A DNA stretch of 12,736 nt from JALHUF01 sp050014795 (GTDB lineage Bacteria > Acidobacteriota > Terriglobia > UBA7540): positions 1 to 12,736 of the forward strand of contig JBEKCQ010000112.1 in NCBI GenBank assembly GCA_050014795.1. Direction: 5' to 3'. The notes under the pieces are model-generated. The model did not search any database, was not told the DNA's origin, and saw only the letters and a program-made list of their open reading frames with translations. Made by a program: the position numbers and the translations under genes. Below are positions 6,090 to 12,288 of this stretch, in pieces; within the stretch, counting starts at the first letter, position 1, and each line of letters opens with the position of its first letter.

Positions 6090-7361
6090 TTACTGGGATT
6101 GGGGCGGTGCTTCGCCCAGTTCGGCAAGTATTTCGTCTGCCAGTTGCCGAACTATGTCGTCAATCGCCTGCGGCGGCAGGGCGGGAGGCGCCATCCTCAG
6201 GACAACCCGGTGCACGATCCCAAAGATGAGGCTAGCATCAATCGCCGCGGCGGGAGCGGGCGCAGCCGCCACTTCTGGAGCAGGTGCTGGGGCTGCGGCC
6301 TCAGCCTCCGGCACAGCTTCTACTTCCGGCGCGGCGGCGAAGCGCACCTGACCGGCGGTCGCCTCGGTCAGCGAAAAGCTCTCCAGCGTCGTCGCCGCGA
6401 CAGGAGGAACTTCGGGTGGTGCCGCCTCCGGCACGGGCTCGGCAGGAGCCTCGGCCACTGCCGGGGCAGGAGCAAGTTCGTCGCTCAACACCGGTTCCGC
6501 GATCTCCGCCGGCGCTCGGAAGACCATCGTGCCTGCAGTCTCGGGAGGAGGTGGAGGGGCGAACGGTACCGCTTCTTCGATGAGCACCGGTTCGGCCGGG
6601 ATGGGGGCCTCCTCCGGTGTGGGGACCACCTCCGCAGGAGGTTGTTCCGCCGGGACAGCTTCAGCTTCGGCTGGCGGTGCGGCCTCAGGCTCGGGAGCTA
6701 CTTCTGCTTCCAGTGCCGGCTCCACCGCCGGTGGAGCGGCTTCCGGTTCGGGCGCGACGGGCACCTCCATCATCGGTTCGGCAACGGGCGGCGCAGCTTC
6801 CAGTGCCGCGGCGGGCACTTCTTCAACCACCGCCTCGGCAAAAGCCGCACCCTCCGAAAGGGCGCCTAGTTCCGGACCCTCTGGCCTCGTGGAGATTTCC
6901 GGCTCCACGTCAACCGGTTCCATCACCAGCGGAGCGGGTAGTAGGTGCGCCATCACAGGCGCCGGTGGTTGGGGCTTGGGGGCGGCGGCTTCAGCTTGAG
7001 CGAGCATCTTGGTGACGGCGGAAACCAACTCCTCCTGGACAAACGGTTTCTTGATGGTGCCATCAGCCCGCACCCGCGCCGCGCGTTCCTCGTCATAAGG
7101 CTCCATGTCGCTGATGATCAGCAGTACGGGAACATGGGCCAGATCCGGAGAGTTCTTGACGAACTCGCAGACTTCGTAGCCGTCTTTGCCCGGCATGGAA
7201 ACGTCAGCCAGAACAACCATGGGCTTGACTGTAGGCAGCTTCTTGATAGCGGCTACGCCGTTCGACACGGTGACGACTTGCAGGCCTTCACCCGTCAAGA
7301 TCCCATTCGCTTTCCTCTGATGAGTGGGGCTGTCGTCTGCAACCAGAACCGTCCGCGCCAC
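6090..7361 (-). CDS. Response-regulator receiver protein with long Ala/Pro/Glu-rich tail
   Basis: Residues 1-120 form a CheY-like receiver: acidic pair D9-D10, phosphoacceptor D53 within LADVSMPGKDG, switch residue S84 and conserved Lys K105 in KKPF. All residues needed for phosphorylation are present. Residues about 121-370 are low-complexity Ala/Pro/Glu/Val sequence with recurring PEPEAAPPA-like units, probably disordered. The last 50 residues become helical again (from about IDASLIFGIVHRVVLRM to the end), with no recognised domain. No DNA-binding, GGDEF, HD or kinase domain is seen, so the output is unknown. It could act through protein interaction. The GTG start at 7361 is chosen because AGGAGG lies six bases upstream. 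The open frame to 7412 runs through the promoter. The total is 423 residues. No partner histidine kinase is nearby. Confidence 0.85.
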   Translation of the reverse strand: MARTVLVADDSPTHQRKANGILTGEGLQVVTVSNGVAAIKKLPTVKPMVVLADVSMPGKDGYEVCEFVKNSPDLAHVPVLLIISDMEPYDEERAARVRADGTIKKPFVQEELVSAVTKMLAQAEAAAPKPQPPAPVMAHLLPAPLVMEPVDVEPEISTRPEGPELGALSEGAAFAEAVVEEVPAAALEAAPPVAEPMMEVPVAPEPEAAPPAVEPALEAEVAPEPEAAPPAEAEAVPAEQPPAEVVPTPEEAPIPAEPVLIEEAVPFAPPPPPETAGTMVFRAPAEIAEPVLSDELAPAPAVAEAPAEPVPEAAPPEVPPVAATTLESFSLTEATAGQVRFAAAPEVEAVPEAEAAAPAPAPEVAAAPAPAAAIDASLIFGIVHRVVLRMAPPALPPQAIDDIVRQLADEILAELGEAPPQSQ

Positions 7362-7367
7362 GTAGGG

Positions 7368-7373
7368 CCTCCT
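7368..7373 (-). promoter_or_regulatory. Strong Shine-Dalgarno fixing the GTG start of the receiver protein
   Basis: A perfect AGGAGG on the minus strand ends six bases before the GTG at 7361, whereas no such site precedes the longer frame starting at 7412. Confidence 0.8.
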
Positions 7374-7402
7374 CTCGTGCGCCGGGTCAGCTAATCCGAA
7401 CA

Positions 7403-7431
7403 CAAATACCACTTTGGGAAATCGAAGTCAA
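7403..7431 (-). promoter_or_regulatory. Putative promoter for the receiver-protein gene
   Basis: On the minus strand TTGACT (7431-7426), a 17-bp spacer and TATTTG (7408-7403), with TG one base upstream of the -10. The -35 is good and the -10 is weak. The predicted leader is about 35 nt. Upstream, GCGCAA and TTGCGC (about 7432-7462) flank a direct repeat of CTGCAA, which could be a regulator site. Confidence 0.45.
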
Positions 7432-7491
7432 GGCGCAAACAATTGCAGTCCTTGCAGTTGCGCCGTTTCCCTGAGGAGCAGATCAGGAGCT

Positions 7492-7512
7492 GAATTCCCC
7501 TGGGAGGAATCC
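7492..7512. repeat. Weak hairpin in the gap after bamD
   Basis: On the minus strand GGATTCC pairs with GGAATTC (one G-U) around a 7-base loop, about 40 nt downstream of the bamD stop. No U-tract follows. It may be a weak 3'-end structure. Low support. Confidence 0.3.
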
Positions 7513-7552
7513 GCGGTCCTGCAAGCCAGATTGCGCCTGCCAGCAAGAGGAA

Positions 7553-8794
7553 CTAGAAGGGCTTGATGAGCTTCTTGAGAAAGGACTTTCCCTTTTTCTT
7601 CGCAGGAGGGCTTGCGTCGGACGCTTGGCCTTTCCCGGAGGCGCTTGGACTCTCCGCGGCTTTCTCAGTGCTGCCCGTTTGCTGAGGGTTAGCAGGGGCT
7701 TCGGCCGCAGGATTCGAGTCCACGGGCTTCCCCACCTTCAAGCTGTCCTCACTTACGGGCTGAACGACAATCGTACTCCCGCCCGTTCCTGGGGCACTCG
7801 GGGGCGGCGTGGTCGCCACTTCTACCCCAGAGGGCTTGGCAGCGCCCAGGCGCACCGGTCCTTTCCGCGTAGCGCTCGTGTCGGGCGCGCTGGAGAGAAA
7901 GCCCCCCAACCTCTGAAACATGTCGCGCTTGGGCCGAGACACTGCATCGGCCTGAGCGCGCGCCAGCGTGGCCCGCGTCGGGCGGGGGATGGGCTGATGC
8001 AGCGCGGTGAGCCGCCCCTTTGCGTCACCCACCAGCGGACTCAGCGGATGTTCCGTAATGACGCGCGCGTAGAACTGAGCGGCCTCGTTGGGCGCCCTCA
8101 GGCGCTCCAACGTCTGCCCCAGGTACCAGAGCGCACTGTCGGCCCGGCTGAAGTTCGGATATCGCTCGGCGATTTCCTGAAAGCGCGAGCGGGCGGCGCG
8201 GTTCGCTCCCTTGGAGTAATAGAGCCGGGCTATCTTGTAATCTCCCTGAGCCAGGACCTCCTGCACCTGCCGCAGGCGCGCCTTCACCCGCGGCATCACC
8301 ATACTGTCAGGGTACTTCAGCAGGAATTCCTTGAACTCTGCCTCCGCGAGCTTGGCTTCCGTGCGATCGCGGTCGGCTTTGGCCATAAGCCGGAAGTGGG
8401 CCATTCCCGCGCGGAACTGAGCTTCAGGAGCTTCGGGCGCGGTAGGAAAGAAAGTGATGAAGTCCTTGTACTCGGCCTCGGCCTGGGTCAGGCCGGAGAC
8501 GCCGCCTTCGTTGTAATAGGAATCGGCGATGGCCAGCTTGGCTTTCGACAGATACTCGCTGTCCGGATAAGTATTGATGAGGGTTTGGAGTGTCAGCCGG
8601 CCCACGTCGTTGCGGGCCCTCTCGATCTCCTTGACGGCCTTTTCAAAGAGGATCTTGTCCGGCTGGTCACCAGGATTGACGGCCGCCGAATCTTCTCTGC
8701 GGTGTAATAGGAACAGGCAACTCGACAGGGTTGCGGCCGTCAGCGCGAGAAGGAAAACCTGCGCCACGAAACGCCTCAGATTCAGCTTGTCCAT
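7553..8794 (-). CDS. bamD: Outer-membrane assembly lipoprotein BamD (YfiO) with C-terminal extension
   Basis: Predicted periplasm-facing outer-membrane lipoprotein of the BAM complex, which inserts beta-barrel proteins. From the ATG at 8794 it has 413 residues. A basic N-terminus and hydrophobic segment (about 8-22) lead to the lipobox LSSC, with the acylated Cys at residue 26. Residues about 43-265 are tetratricopeptide-like helices (for example LINTYPDSEYLSKAKLAIADSY, FKEFLLKYPDS, FQEIAERYPNFSRADSALWYLGQ), matching BamD. Residues about 270-400 are Ser/Pro/Ala-rich and probably disordered. The end is strongly basic (KKKGKSFLKKLIKPF). The family is usually about 245-280 residues, so this tail is unusual. 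A GTG at 8827, 3 nt after the rpe stop and with a better-spaced GAAGG, is an alternative start, but it would make an overlong signal peptide. The gene is close behind rpe, so co-transcription is likely. Confidence 0.85.
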   Translation of the reverse strand: MDKLNLRRFVAQVFLLALTAATLSSCLFLLHRREDSAAVNPGDQPDKILFEKAVKEIERARNDVGRLTLQTLINTYPDSEYLSKAKLAIADSYYNEGGVSGLTQAEAEYKDFITFFPTAPEAPEAQFRAGMAHFRLMAKADRDRTEAKLAEAEFKEFLLKYPDSMVMPRVKARLRQVQEVLAQGDYKIARLYYSKGANRAARSRFQEIAERYPNFSRADSALWYLGQTLERLRAPNEAAQFYARVITEHPLSPLVGDAKGRLTALHQPIPRPTRATLARAQADAVSRPKRDMFQRLGGFLSSAPDTSATRKGPVRLGAAKPSGVEVATTPPPSAPGTGGSTIVVQPVSEDSLKVGKPVDSNPAAEAPANPQQTGSTEKAAESPSASGKGQASDASPPAKKKGKSFLKKLIKPF

Positions 8795-8830
8795 TCCCCT
8801 GCTCAGCGTCGCCACTCCCGGGGACACGTG

Positions 8831-9508
8831 TTAGACCTTCGACATCAGGCTGACGGCAGCAGCCCGGCGCATCATTTCGGACAACTGCGCTCGCGGGTCT
8901 TCACTGTGGAAGATGACGGAACCCACCACCAGGATGTCTGCCCCCGCGCGCGCCAGTTCTTCCAGGTGGGCCGCAGTGATGCTACCCTCTGCTTGTACGG
9001 CCAGACCCAAACGCCGCGCCTCCCGCACCTGCGCAGCGGCTCGTACTTTGGCCGCGGACCCCGCAAGGAATCCCTGCTCGCTGAGACCGGGGTCGGAGGT
9101 GAGCACATTCACAAAATCGATGTCCTCCCACACCTCAGCCAGCGATTCCACCGGCGTGGCGGGATTCAGAGCAACTCCGGCCCTTGCCCCCCGCCTCCGG
9201 ATGAGGTCCAGAACTCTGTGCAGGTGCGGGGTCGCCTCGATATGGACGCAAAGCCGATCCGCCCCTGCCTCCACAAAGTCGGCGATGTAGCGCTCGGGCC
9301 GCTCAACCAACAGATGAACATCAAGTACAAGATCGGTGGCTTTCCGCAGGCTCGCGATTACCGGCTGGCCCACTGTGATCTCCGGCCCGAAATGGCCGTC
9401 CATCACGTCCACGTGGACCATGGACGCGCCCGCGGCCTTGATGGTTTCCAGCGCCTCTCCCAGCCGCGCAAAATCCGCCGCAAGTAATGAAGGCGCAATC
9501 AAAGCCAT
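8831..9508 (-). CDS. rpe: Ribulose-phosphate 3-epimerase family protein, divergent active site
   Basis: The 225-residue TIM barrel aligns along its length with RPE, which interconverts ribulose-5-phosphate and xylulose-5-phosphate. Conserved features: APSLLAADF at the start, HVDVMDGHFGP (metal ligands H32 and D34, plus D37), DVHLL (H65), NPATPV (115-120) and the phosphate-binding VGSVIF (195-200). Two signatures deviate. The usual catalytic/metal Asp in the VDGG-type motif is replaced by Glu (E174 in AEGS, codon 8987-8989). The NPGFGGQ loop is replaced by SDPGLSEQG (138-146). The DPG and GS combinations faintly recall allulose-6-phosphate epimerases (AlsE). It may have altered substrate, altered metal use or reduced activity, so the gene symbol is provisional. 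The ATG start at 9508 has a weak Shine-Dalgarno. bamD follows after 36 nt. Confidence 0.85.
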   Translation of the reverse strand: MALIAPSLLAADFARLGEALETIKAAGASMVHVDVMDGHFGPEITVGQPVIASLRKATDLVLDVHLLVERPERYIADFVEAGADRLCVHIEATPHLHRVLDLIRRRGARAGVALNPATPVESLAEVWEDIDFVNVLTSDPGLSEQGFLAGSAAKVRAAAQVREARRLGLAVQAEGSITAAHLEELARAGADILVVGSVIFHSEDPRAQLSEMMRRAAAVSLMSKV

Positions 9509-9554
9509 AACGGGAAGCCCACAGCGCCAGCCACCACCGTGAGACGCAACCCTT

Positions 9555-9563
9555 AGACTAGCA
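9555..9563 (-). promoter_or_regulatory. Putative extended -10 promoter element for rpe-bamD
   Basis: The minus strand reads TGCTAGTCT here, and the 10-mer TGCTAGTCTA (9563-9554) is identical to that at the birA promoter (2032-2023). No good -35 exists at 17 bp, as that position falls in the loop of the 9565-9591 palindrome. The predicted leader is about 40 nt. Support comes only from the shared extended -10. Confidence 0.35.
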
Positions 9564-9564
9564 T

Positions 9565-9591
9565 ATCCGCGCTGATTCCGGTAGCGCGGAT
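9565..9591. repeat. Perfect 9-bp-arm palindrome upstream of rpe
   Basis: The arms ATCCGCGCT and AGCGCGGAT surround a 9-base centre. It lies in the 223-bp deoC-rpe gap, directly upstream of the putative rpe -10 element. It could be an operator for rpe, a 3' hairpin for deoC without U-tract, or a REP-like element (its right arm overlaps GTAGCGC). Nothing else in 9509-9731 was recognised. Confidence 0.5.
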
Positions 9592-9731
9592 GGCCTTCCG
9601 CCGCTGCCCTCGGGTTAGGGTGGATGCTCTCCGCGCAGAGGCGGGGCCACCAGACCGTCTGAGGAGAGGAAGCGTTCGAGCGGAGCAGCTTACTGGAAGC
9701 ATGGCCTCAGGAAGCAGGGGTAACGCCTAGG

Positions 9732-10415
9732 TCAGAGCCCAAGGCGACGCTTGCATTCCTCCAGGATATCCACCGTGCGGCTGGCACCCACGCGGGTGAC
9801 GCCGAGCGCCCGCACGGTCAGCAGTCTGTCGAGATCGCGCACGCCTCCCGCGGCCTTGACTTGCACGTGCGCGGGTGAATGCCTCCGCATGAGTTTCAGG
9901 TCCTCATCGGTCGCCCCGCCCGTGCCGTAGCCGGTCGAGGTCTTCACCCAGTCCGCGCCGACTTCGGCGCAGATCTCGCACAGCCTGATCTTGTGCTCAT
10001 CCTTCAGGTAGCAGTTCTCGAATATGACCTTTACTTTCCGGCTGCGCGCGTGGGCCACATCAACCACGGCCTTGATGTCAGCCCGCACGTAAGCCCAATC
10101 CTCGCTTAGCACCTTGCTGATATTCACGACCATGTCCAGTTCGTCCCCGCCGTCTTCGAGCGCCTGCCGCGCCTCGGCAACCTTGACAGCGGCGGTGTGC
10201 CCCCCGTGCGGAAAGCCAATCGTGGTGCTGGCCTTGACCGTGCTCCCTTTGAGGATTTCCGCGCAGCGCTTCAGGAAGTAAGGCATGACGCACACGCTCG
10301 CCACGTTGTAGCTCACGGCCAACCGGCAGCCCTCTTCGAGTTCGCGATCCGTCAGCATAGGGTTCAGCAGAGAATGGTCGATCATTTTCGCGATGTCTTC
10401 GTAGGTGTAGTCCAT
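9732..10415 (-). CDS. deoC: Deoxyribose-phosphate aldolase
   Basis: Cleaves 2-deoxy-D-ribose-5-phosphate to glyceraldehyde-3-phosphate and acetaldehyde, in deoxynucleoside catabolism. The 227-residue class I aldolase TIM barrel is a typical size. Motifs: IDHSLLNP (12-19), TTIGFPHG (64-71), DELDMVVNI with the active-site Asp D94, KVIFENCYL (129-137), VKTSTGYG with the Schiff-base lysine K158, VKAAGGVR with K187, and the phosphate-binding VGAS (209-212). The catalytic set Asp/Lys/Lys is complete. The ATG at 10415 is preceded by GGGAGA at 10426-10421 with six-base spacing. The gene starts 39 nt after the stop of the ROK kinase and is probably in its operon. Other deo genes (deoA, deoB, deoD) are absent from the window. 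Confidence 0.97.
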   Translation of the reverse strand: MDYTYEDIAKMIDHSLLNPMLTDRELEEGCRLAVSYNVASVCVMPYFLKRCAEILKGSTVKASTTIGFPHGGHTAAVKVAEARQALEDGGDELDMVVNISKVLSEDWAYVRADIKAVVDVAHARSRKVKVIFENCYLKDEHKIRLCEICAEVGADWVKTSTGYGTGGATDEDLKLMRRHSPAHVQVKAAGGVRDLDRLLTVRALGVTRVGASRTVDILEECKRRLGL

Positions 10416-10454
10416 ATTTCTCTCCCAATGTGAGTCGTACTCCTGAGGCTCCGC

Positions 10455-11423
10455 TCAGTCAGGCAAAAGCCCGCCCTTCATGGCCAGGGCAATCCCGCCC
10501 AAGGCACCAGCCCGTTCGCCCAGCAGGGACGGCTTGATCTCGATGTCGTCCGTAGGGAACATTCCAACACGTTCACGGACGGTCTGCCGCACCGTATCGA
10601 ACAGCAGCGGGCCAATCGCCGCCACACCTCCGCCCAGCACAACCAGGTCGGGATGCAGGATGGTAACGACGTTTGCCACGCCGATCCCGAGGTAGCCCGC
10701 CGCGCGGACGATCGCTTCTCTCACTCGCGTGTCGCCAGCCTCTGCCGCAGCCGCCATCTCCCTGGGTGTAACAGCCGACGCCTCGCCCCGGACCAGCTCG
10801 TGCAGCTTGGGCGCCAGCCCGCTCAGCATCAGGCGAATACCTTCGGCGGTTATTGCCGGCCCGCTGGCCAGCGTCTCCAGACAACCGCGGCTGCCGCAGC
10901 CGCACCGTGGGCCGTCGGGCAGGATCGTCTGATGCCCAAGCTCCCCCGCAGCGCCCAACGGCCCAAGGCGTAGCTTCCCGTCCACGGCCACTCCTCCACC
11001 AATGCCCGTGCCCAAAGCAAAGAACACCATAGTCCGAGCGCTGCGTCCGTGTCCAAACGTCAGTTCACCGAGCGTCGCCAGGCGCACGTCATTGAGAAGA
11101 TAGACCGGGCAGCCTATCTTCGGCGACAGAACTTCTCTTACCGGCACGTCGCGCCATTGCGTCGGCAGGTTGGGCAGGAATTTCGTCACGCCCTTCTTCA
11201 GATCCGCCAGTCCCGGGATGCCCATGCCCAGCGCTCGGGGCCGAGAGCCGATCTCCTGAGCAAGCCCGTTGACCAGTTCGGCAATGCGCTCGAGCACCGC
11301 TTCCGGCCCCTCATGCGATTGCGTCGGCACCTTCCTCTCGCACAAGATGCGGCCATCCTGTCCTGCAAACACGCCAGCGATGTTCGTACCACCGAGGTCA
11401 ACGCTGGCGTAGATGTCGGCCAT
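10455..11423 (-). CDS. ROK-family sugar kinase (glucokinase-like)
   Basis: ATP-dependent sugar kinase of 322 residues in the ROK family (typical about 300-320). The N-terminal phosphate loop is DLGGTN (9-14). The catalytic pair is in LNDVRLATLGE (N111, D112). GTGIGGG (138-144) follows, then ELGHQ (161-165) and the ROK zinc signature CGCGSRGCLE (174-183). The probable zinc ligands are H164, C174, C176 and C181. LGGGVA near residues 263-268 fits the C-terminal nucleotide-binding motif. No N-terminal HTH is present, so it is a kinase rather than a NagC/XylR-type repressor. Substrate is not decidable here: glucose, N-acetylglucosamine or fructose are typical. The pairing with deoC suggests sugar-phosphate catabolism. 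The ATG at 11423 is preceded by AAGGAG (11437-11432) at eight bases. Transcription probably starts near 11641 with a structured leader of about 218 nt. Confidence 0.92.
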   Translation of the reverse strand: MADIYASVDLGGTNIAGVFAGQDGRILCERKVPTQSHEGPEAVLERIAELVNGLAQEIGSRPRALGMGIPGLADLKKGVTKFLPNLPTQWRDVPVREVLSPKIGCPVYLLNDVRLATLGELTFGHGRSARTMVFFALGTGIGGGVAVDGKLRLGPLGAAGELGHQTILPDGPRCGCGSRGCLETLASGPAITAEGIRLMLSGLAPKLHELVRGEASAVTPREMAAAAEAGDTRVREAIVRAAGYLGIGVANVVTILHPDLVVLGGGVAAIGPLLFDTVRQTVRERVGMFPTDDIEIKPSLLGERAGALGGIALAMKGGLLPD

Positions 11424-11449
11424 CTATCTCACTCCTTCACAGAGATTCC

Positions 11450-11467
11450 GCAGAGCAAAAGCTCTGC
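11450..11467 (-). promoter_or_regulatory. Leader hairpin competing with the P1 stem
   Basis: The arms GCAGAGC and GCTCTGC around loop TTTT form a perfect 7-bp hairpin 26 nt upstream of the kinase ATG. Its first four bases (11467-11464) are also the end of the P1 stem, so the two structures cannot both be complete. There is no following U-tract, so an effect on translation or RNA stability is likelier than termination. Confidence 0.5.
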
Positions 11468-11548
11468 CACGACTTTTCTTTGAGGCCGCACATTGCGATC
11501 TCAAAACCGTTGCCTCCTCTGGCATGGGCCAGAGCCTTGTCGCGGCAA
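11464..11548 (-). ncRNA. Candidate structured RNA (three-way junction), no known class
   Basis: In the minus-strand transcript P1 is TTGCCGCGAC (11548-11539) paired with GTCGTGGCAG (11473-11464): ten pairs including two G-U. After a four-base joint (AAGG), P2 is CTCTGGC/GCCAGAG (11534-11517) with loop CCAT. After an 11-base joint (GAGGCAACGGT), P3 is TTTGAG/CTCAAA (11505-11479) with an internal loop and an inner CGCA/TGCG stem. GAAAA closes the junction. Read by eye without folding software. It matches no riboswitch consensus I recognise, including SAM, TPP, cobalamin, purine, cyclic-di-GMP and ZTP. Confidence 0.45.
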
Positions 11549-11612
11549 CTTGCATCGTGACGACCTACCGTATCAGGAGGTTTCGCGGGATTCAACCGAT
11601 ATGGCCTAACTT

Positions 11613-11633
11613 GAAGTCACAATCTGTGACTTC
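11613..11633. promoter_or_regulatory. Perfect palindrome just downstream of the ROK-deoC promoter
   Basis: GAAGTCACA and TGTGACTTC flank a three-base centre. With the predicted start near 11641 it covers about +8 to +28, a classic repressor position, and in RNA it would form a 5' hairpin. The half-site orientation (TCACA then TGTGA) is the reverse of a CRP site. The cognate regulator is not in the window. Confidence 0.6.
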
Positions 11634-11647
11634 TAGTTTGTGGTGCC

Positions 11648-11676
11648 AGAATAGAACCTCAAGTGTGGCGAGTCAA
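11648..11676 (-). promoter_or_regulatory. Sigma-70-type promoter for ROK kinase-deoC
   Basis: Minus strand TTGACT (11676-11671), exactly 17 bp, then TATTCT (11653-11648). The -35 is one base and the -10 two bases from consensus. The remaining stretch up to the FKBP stop (11677-11840) has small hairpins (AGGCGT/ACGCCT at about 11758-11772; ACTCT/AGAGT at about 11690-11703) but no gene or terminator I could support. Confidence 0.55.
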
Positions 11677-11840
11677 CGCAGCGCAAACACTCTTCCAAGA
11701 GTCGGGTTCCTGACAGGTAATCACGGTCGGTGCTTTCCCAACGGCGGGCTTTTTCCAAGGCGTAAGACGCCTCCGAAAACCTGCGGCCCCGAACTGCCGG
11801 TCCACGCCACCCGCTGACCAAGCTGCTGCAGACCGAGGAG

Positions 11841-12176
11841 CTACTGGAAGCCCAACAATTCGACTTCGAAGATCAGGGTGGCGTTGGGCGGAATCGCGCC
11901 GGGGTAACCTTTGGCCCCATAGGCCAGACCGGGCGGAATCGTCAGCTTGCGCTTGCCGCCCACATGCATGGTGGCCACACCTTCGTCCCAGCCCTTGATG
12001 ACCTTGCCGCGGCCGAGAGCAAACGTAAACGGCTGGTTGCGATCTACCGAGCTGTCAAATTTCTTCCCGTCCGTCAACCAACCGGTGTAATGCACCATCA
12101 CTTTGTTGCCGGGCTTGGGTACCGGCCCCTTGCCCACCACTAGGTCTTGATATTTCAACCCCGATAGCGTCGTCAC
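11841..12176 (-). CDS. FKBP-type peptidyl-prolyl cis-trans isomerase
   Basis: Single FKBP domain of 111 residues that catalyses proline isomerisation in protein folding. Compared with human FKBP12, all ten classical pocket residues are present at a constant +4 offset: Y30, F40, D41, F50, V59, I60, W63, Y86, I95 and F103. The PPGLAYG and FEVELL signatures are clear. The GTG at 12176 is the only usable start seen in frame. It lacks a Shine-Dalgarno, and the frame stays open upstream to a stop at about 12250 through an Ala/Pro/Lys-rich stretch (AAAKAAPEPKT) that looks like a linker. Many bacterial homologues carry a signal peptide before such a linker. Here none is visible, so the 5' end may be truncated, frameshifted or wrongly started. 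As annotated it is cytoplasmic. Confidence 0.9.
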   Translation of the reverse strand: MTTLSGLKYQDLVVGKGPVPKPGNKVMVHYTGWLTDGKKFDSSVDRNQPFTFALGRGKVIKGWDEGVATMHVGGKRKLTIPPGLAYGAKGYPGAIPPNATLIFEVELLGFQ

Positions 12177-12245
12177 CGTCTTGGGTTCGGGGGCGGCCTT
12201 CGCGGCAGCGGGTGAGAATTCCTTTCTCGATGATCTCCGGAGCCA

Positions 12246-12274
12246 AACCTATCAAGTCAGCGGTGGGAATTCAA
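12246..12274 (-). promoter_or_regulatory. Weak candidate promoter for the FKBP gene
   Basis: Minus strand TTGAAT (12274-12269), 17 bp, TAGGTT (12251-12246) with TG one base upstream of the -10. Both boxes are poor matches; the spacing and position are right. It would start transcripts near 12240, about 64 nt before the GTG. Confidence 0.3.
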
Positions 12275-12288
12275 CTGAGCAGCGGCCG

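Larger units (their letters stand above)
11424..11641 (-). promoter_or_regulatory. Long untranslated leader of the ROK-deoC operon
   Basis: This is the segment between the predicted transcription start and the kinase ATG. No coding frame was recognised. It holds, in transcript order, a perfect palindrome (11633-11613), a mostly unassigned stretch (11612-11549), a by-eye three-way junction (11548-11464) and an overlapping hairpin (11467-11450). The AAGGAG Shine-Dalgarno (11437-11432) follows. The hairpin density and the overlapping stems suggest cis regulation. Confidence 0.5.

Noticed and set aside
5959..6150. Open minus-strand frame ending in a charged helix (KVRQQALRALTRRILN) between the receiver gene and valS
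   Set aside because: There is no start codon, and it overlaps the receiver gene out of frame; probably compositional.
7625..8707. 360-codon plus-strand frame opposite bamD
   Set aside because: Antisense shadow of the TPR/lipoprotein gene, with no recognisable domain and no ribosome-binding site.
11633..11821. 62-codon minus-strand frame between FKBP and the ROK kinase
   Set aside because: It spans the predicted promoter, lacks a Shine-Dalgarno and resembles no family; a decayed gene cannot be excluded.
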